From: Prevotella sp. | GTDB lineage: Bacteria; Bacteroidota; Bacteroidia; Bacteroidales; Bacteroidaceae | Direction of reading: 5' to 3' | Assembly (NCBI GenBank): GCA_017619445.1 | Contig: JAFZSI010000041.1 | Location: forward strand, 1 to 64,000 | Length of the DNA stretch: 64,000 nt | In this document: piece by piece, positions 60,469 to 64,000 of the stretch | Position numbering within the stretch: position 1 is the stretch's first letter | How the letters are laid out: each line of letters starts with the position of its first letter | Program-made: the position numbers and the translations under genes | Notes under the pieces: generated by a model | Database searches by the model: none | What the model was told of the DNA's origin: nothing | Seen by the model: only the letters and a program-made list of their open reading frames with translations

Positions 60469-63400
60469 TCACTTCGTCACGACTTTTTTCCTGTTGATAA
60501 TCTGTATTTGTTTTGTGTGGGTAGTCGCTGTGTTGATTCTCCTGCCCGACAGGTCGTAGACGGGACTTGAGAGTTGAGAGTTGAGAGTTGAGGATTGAGG
60601 ACTGAGGATTGAGGTTTGGTTGTCGCCATCGAGTGAGAGGTTCAATTCATCGGGCTTGGCAGCGGCTGCACCACTAACCACAAACATGGTGTGGAAGGGT
60701 TGCAGGGTGGCGGTGTTGGCGCGCATGAATTTGCCATTGGAGTAGCCGTAATAGGTGTCGGTGGCGTTGGTGGTGTACTGCTTTTGCTCGTAGGTGCCAA
60801 AGTGCGTCACCCGCCCGATGCTTGTTTCGTTGAGCGTGTTGGCTGTAAGCTGGTTGAGCGGTTGCAAAGCGATGTTTTGCAGGGTGGCAGGCAGCAGCGG
60901 GCCTTCGTCAGCGGTTTCCACGATGTAGGGTGTGTTGGGTTGCAACAGCTCGGTGGTTACGGGTGCGAACTGCAGTTTTGTTCCGTTGACGGCAGTCAGC
61001 TGCCAGACGGTGCCGTTGATGGCATTTGTGGGCAGTTCTGCAGGTATGACGAATGAGGCCACGCTGTTGGCAGGCACATGGCGAAGGAAGGTGAAGTTGG
61101 CTGTGAACAAAGTGTTGGCGTCGGCAGGCAATGCAGGGGCCGTCTTGTCAACCATTGTAGTGATGTAGGCGGTGTAGGAAGCCCCTTGCCCCCCGGATGG
61201 GGTAAACGTGCTGTAATAGTCGCCAAAGCAATAGTTGCTTTGGTTCTGCTGTACTTTGAACGGGGTGAAGTCGGGCAGGGGATTTGTGCCAAACTGTTGG
61301 CCCCAGCAATCGGCTTGCTGATGCAGGATATAGGCTGCTTCGCCCTGGGTGAATGCTGCCGCGGGGAGGAGGGTTGCATGGCTGTCTTTGTTGAAGGTGG
61401 CCGATGCGTAGGCATTTGTAATAAGGGCGTGGCGTGTGGAGTTTTCTGTTCCCGTGATGGCTCCGCAGGAGTTGTTGGTTGTATAGGTGCCCCATGAGAG
61501 GTATGGACGCATCTGGATGTTCTCGCCGTAGTTATAGACGTTGTCAATGGCAATGCCGGTTGTGTTGAGGTTGCCGATGATGCCTCCGGCGGTGGCAACA
61601 CCAGAGATGTAGCCCGTGTTCCAGCAGTTCTTGACGGTGCTTGTGCTGGCATTGACGTTGCCGGCGATTCCACCCACATTGGCGGCACCCATGACGCTTG
61701 CCTCGTTGGCACATTGCTCAACGGTGGTATTGGCGATGATGCTGCCGGCAATGCCTCCTACATTGGCGTTGTAGTTGGCGATGCTGCCGCCCGACAGGGT
61801 GATTTCCTGACTGCCCACGCTGATGTTGCCTGTGGAGCGGAGTCCGAAAAGAGTGGTGTTGGTGGCGGCTCCGACAATGCCTCCGTAGTAGCAGACGCCA
61901 GATTTGTCGTCGGTTTTCCTGATGTTGACTTCAACGCAGAGGTCTCGGATATTGGCACCGTCGGTGTAGCCAAATAGACCCTGATAGAGTGCGGTGGAAA
62001 CAATTGTGAGGCCGCTGATGGTGTGTCCGTTTCCGTAGAAATTGCCGGAATATTTTGTGCTGTTGTTGCCGATGGGTGTCCAGTTGTTGCCGGAGAGGCT
62101 GATGTCGTTGGCCAGCACAGCGTTCAGGGCATTGTTGCCGCTGTTCACCTGGGCTGCAATCCAAGCCTGTTCGTCGGCATCGGTGATTTTATACCAACCT
62201 GAGAGGCCATAATAGGGGCTGTCGGTATCGTTGGCTTCTGATGCCGTTACTTGTTGTGGCTGGCGAGTAGTACCTTGCCAAGCATCGGATACAGGAACGA
62301 GATGAACCGCAACGTGGATGGTCTTGTCGCCTCCTTCAATCACGTTTACTGCATTGGTAAGGCTAATATAGCCATCAGCTTCAACGGTGTAGTTGAATAT
62401 GCCTGGCAGCACATGGTAGGAGAGAGAGGAAAGTGGTGTTCTCGGAGATGATTCGCCGGCTTTTGTCAGGGTGACTGTGGCACCGTCGGGCAGTTCTTCG
62501 AACACGATGGTATAGAAGTCGGCTTCTTGAAGCGGAATGCTGAATGGTGGCAGCACGCCCATGTAGCTTTTGTGTGCGATGGCATCCATGCTTGCGCTCA
62601 ATCCCTGTTCTTTACTAATGTTGCGGTGGCTTCCAAAAGGTGCGCCGTAGCCTGTCAGGCAGATGCAGCCGTCGGTGGCTTGGAAAAGGGGTGTCTGCGA
62701 AACGTCTATTTCCTCGGAGAGCTGCATGCCATAGAGCTGTGCGGTGGGGGCAGCGGCAAACTGATATTGGTTGGCACTTTCATAGAGCGACTGTCCGCCT
62801 TCGACACCATTATAGGTGATGTAGGCAGAATTGTTATAGACGGCGGCCATCTTGTTTGCTGGGTGGTAGAGGCCGCTGTACTGCACGCAGATTTTGTCGC
62901 CCGGGTGGGCAACTTCTTCTCCTGGGTGAGTGATGTTGCTGATGGTGCGCTGGCACGGTTTGGCGGTCATCACCTGATAGGCTGCATGGCCTGCAGCGTC
63001 GGTCATGCGCACTATGTTGCGGCCATGTTTGAGCAATAGCGTATAACTGCCGTCATTGTTGTGTGTAACGCCTGTTGTTGAGAATCCGGTGTAGGTGGCC
63101 GACTGGGTGCCGATGGTGGGGTAGGCCAGTTCGACGTTTGTTACTCCTTCAGGCATGAATGTGTATTGGAAACCCTCCTCGTCGTCTAAATAGTAGAACA
63201 CGTCGTGCTCGGCATCCACCAGGTCGCCTGATAGTTTCTCGTTTGTGTTGTTTTTGCCTGTGTTGACAGTCATGTTGGGCACGATGTCGTTTTGCTCATC
63301 ACCTACGGTGACAACGAAGACGGCTGTGTTTTCCGGCCAGAGTGCGCTCCATTTGTTTCCGCCTGATGGTGTGGTTTTGGTGGTTCCGTTGTAAATGTCA

Positions 63401-64000
63401 TATTGCATGGCATCGTAGGTGACACGTACCAATGCGGTGCCTTTGCCGACGGCTTTGAGGTTTGTCCAAGGCGAGCCGTGTGTGTCGGTCTCTGATAGTT
63501 GCACCACAGTGTTGTCGGCCACACCGTTGAGGTCAGTGACGGTGAAATGGTAGTCGGGCTCAAGGAAAAAGTTCTCGGTGACGTTGCTGACAATCTGCCA
63601 GTCGCGCTGAGCCATCAGATTACGCTCTTCGCCCACTTGCATAGTGAGATGGCCGGAGGGGTTGATGTTGAGCAAGATGTTTGCAACGTTGTAGCCGTTG
63701 TTCTCGGTCACGTCACGGCTAATCCATGTGGGCGCGAATGCGTTGTAGTCGGTGGTGGTGAAAACGAGCTGTGGCATTTGCGAGGGCTCAGCCTTCTTGG
63801 TAAAGCGGCCAGCAAGGGTGAGCTTGCCGTCCATCCATGTTCTATAAGCGTAGTAGGCGTCGGTTTGCAGGCGAAAGGTGTAGATGGTGTTGCTGCCCGA
63901 CGTCTGGGTGCTGACAGGTTGCACCTCGGTGAAAGGAACATAGTGTGCCATACCTGTCTGTCCCGACGAGGGGACATCGTGATTGTCGTATGAGGGTTTG
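60469..64000 (-). CDS. Large secreted GLUG-repeat protein (5' end beyond window)
   Basis: The frame is open from the right edge of the window through to the stop at 60469; the inner ATG at 63951 is preceded by open sequence (KPSYDNHDVPSSGQTG), so at least 1176 residues are encoded and the start lies outside. Residues near the middle (SLSGNNWTPIGNNSTKYSGNFYG to GLFGYTDGANI; NYNANVGGIAGSI; NVGGIAGNV) are GLUG-type repeats found in surface adhesin-like proteins. The upstream 600 residues are beta-rich (ITYNGVEGG, GDKICVQYSGLY). The C-terminus has an in-frame microrepeat (SILSPQSSTLNSQLSSP, coded at about 60564-60615) just before a sorting-like end YDLSGRRI..KKVVTK. Confidence 0.82.
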   Translation of the reverse strand, partial: KPSYDNHDVPSSGQTGMAHYVPFTEVQPVSTQTSGSNTIYTFRLQTDAYYAYRTWMDGKLTLAGRFTKKAEPSQMPQLVFTTTDYNAFAPTWISRDVTENNGYNVANILLNINPSGHLTMQVGEERNLMAQRDWQIVSNVTENFFLEPDYHFTVTDLNGVADNTVVQLSETDTHGSPWTNLKAVGKGTALVRVTYDAMQYDIYNGTTKTTPSGGNKWSALWPENTAVFVVTVGDEQNDIVPNMTVNTGKNNTNEKLSGDLVDAEHDVFYYLDDEEGFQYTFMPEGVTNVELAYPTIGTQSATYTGFSTTGVTHNNDGSYTLLLKHGRNIVRMTDAAGHAAYQVMTAKPCQRTISNITHPGEEVAHPGDKICVQYSGLYHPANKMAAVYNNSAYITYNGVEGGQSLYESANQYQFAAAPTAQLYGMQLSEEIDVSQTPLFQATDGCICLTGYGAPFGSHRNISKEQGLSASMDAIAHKSYMGVLPPFSIPLQEADFYTIVFEELPDGATVTLTKAGESSPRTPLSSLSYHVLPGIFNYTVEADGYISLTNAVNVIEGGDKTIHVAVHLVPVSDAWQGTTRQPQQVTASEANDTDSPYYGLSGWYKITDADEQAWIAAQVNSGNNALNAVLANDISLSGNNWTPIGNNSTKYSGNFYGNGHTISGLTIVSTALYQGLFGYTDGANIRDLCVEVNIRKTDDKSGVCYYGGIVGAATNTTLFGLRSTGNISVGSQEITLSGGSIANYNANVGGIAGSIIANTTVEQCANEASVMGAANVGGIAGNVNASTSTVKNCWNTGYISGVATAGGIIGNLNTTGIAIDNVYNYGENIQMRPYLSWGTYTTNNSCGAITGTENSTRHALITNAYASATFNKDSHATLLPAAAFTQGEAAYILHQQADCWGQQFGTNPLPDFTPFKVQQNQSNYCFGDYYSTFTPSGGQGASYTAYITTMVDKTAPALPADANTLFTANFTFLRHVPANSVASFVIPAELPTNAINGTVWQLTAVNGTKLQFAPVTTELLQPNTPYIVETADEGPLLPATLQNIALQPLNQLTANTLNETSIGRVTHFGTYEQKQYTTNATDTYYGYSNGKFMRANTATLQPFHTMFVVSGAAAAKPDELNLSLDGDNQTSILSPQSSTLNSQLSSPVYDLSGRRINTATTHTKQIQIINRKKVVTK

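Overview
The window comes from a Bacteroidales bacterium, most likely a Prevotella-type organism. The evidence is: promoters of the Bacteroidetes kind (TTTG, 19-20 bases, TAnnTTTG) with almost no Shine-Dalgarno sequences; a Bat aerotolerance operon; the L28-L33-DUF4295 cluster; an HU-LysM fusion; very large secreted proteins with Prevotella-style C-termini; and AT-rich or purine-rich low-complexity repeats between genes. The assignment is inferred from gene content, not from a database search.

Layout. 1-480: tail of a transposase and a possible short leftward RNA. 0.5-10.5 kb: GHL10-type glycosidase (-), then CstA, a small outer-membrane barrel, NadC, an M23 peptidase, a C69 dipeptidase and phosphoglucomutase (+). 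10.9-11.2 kb: tRNA-Ser and tRNA-Glu. 11.3-24 kb: housekeeping run of DMP19-like protein, SmpB, MetH, HAD phosphatase, Map, TsaD, PncC, L28, L33, DUF4295, FtsY, RimO, HU and a membrane-anchored HU-LysM protein. 24.4-33 kb: Bat operon (MoxR, DUF58, BatX-like, BatA, fused BatB-BatC, fused BatD-BatE). 33-35.6 kb: PAP2 phosphatase, QueA, DUF2007 protein. 35.9-42.9 kb: five-gene efflux operon (TolC, HlyD, double ATPase, two ABC-2 permeases) divergent from an AraC regulator. 43-48 kb: DUF2027 protein, NadE, a beta-helix lipoprotein, cytidine deaminase. 48-58 kb (-): FecCD/BtuC-type permease, BtuF-type binding lipoprotein, a 60-residue acidic protein and a 2243-residue secreted protein, with a cobalamin riboswitch upstream. 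58-60.1 kb: wreck of a type IIG restriction-modification gene, a REPIN-like inverted pair of small palindromes, and an IS200/RAYT-like protein with a Rossmann-like C-terminal part. 60.2-64 kb: another small acidic protein behind another large secreted protein, which runs off the window.

How it fits together. The most notable system is the cobalamin-riboswitch locus. A giant multidomain surface protein carrying a DUF4465 domain (the domain I associate with the B12-binding BtuH lipoproteins) is preceded by a clear cobalamin aptamer and followed by BtuF-like and BtuC-like genes. The window also encodes a cobalamin-dependent MetH that ends before the reactivation domain. A second theme is repeats: at least three palindromic or conserved intergenic repeat families, one REPIN-like structure beside a RAYT-like gene, and low-complexity tracts that also occur in frame inside queA, an ABC permease and the last secreted protein.
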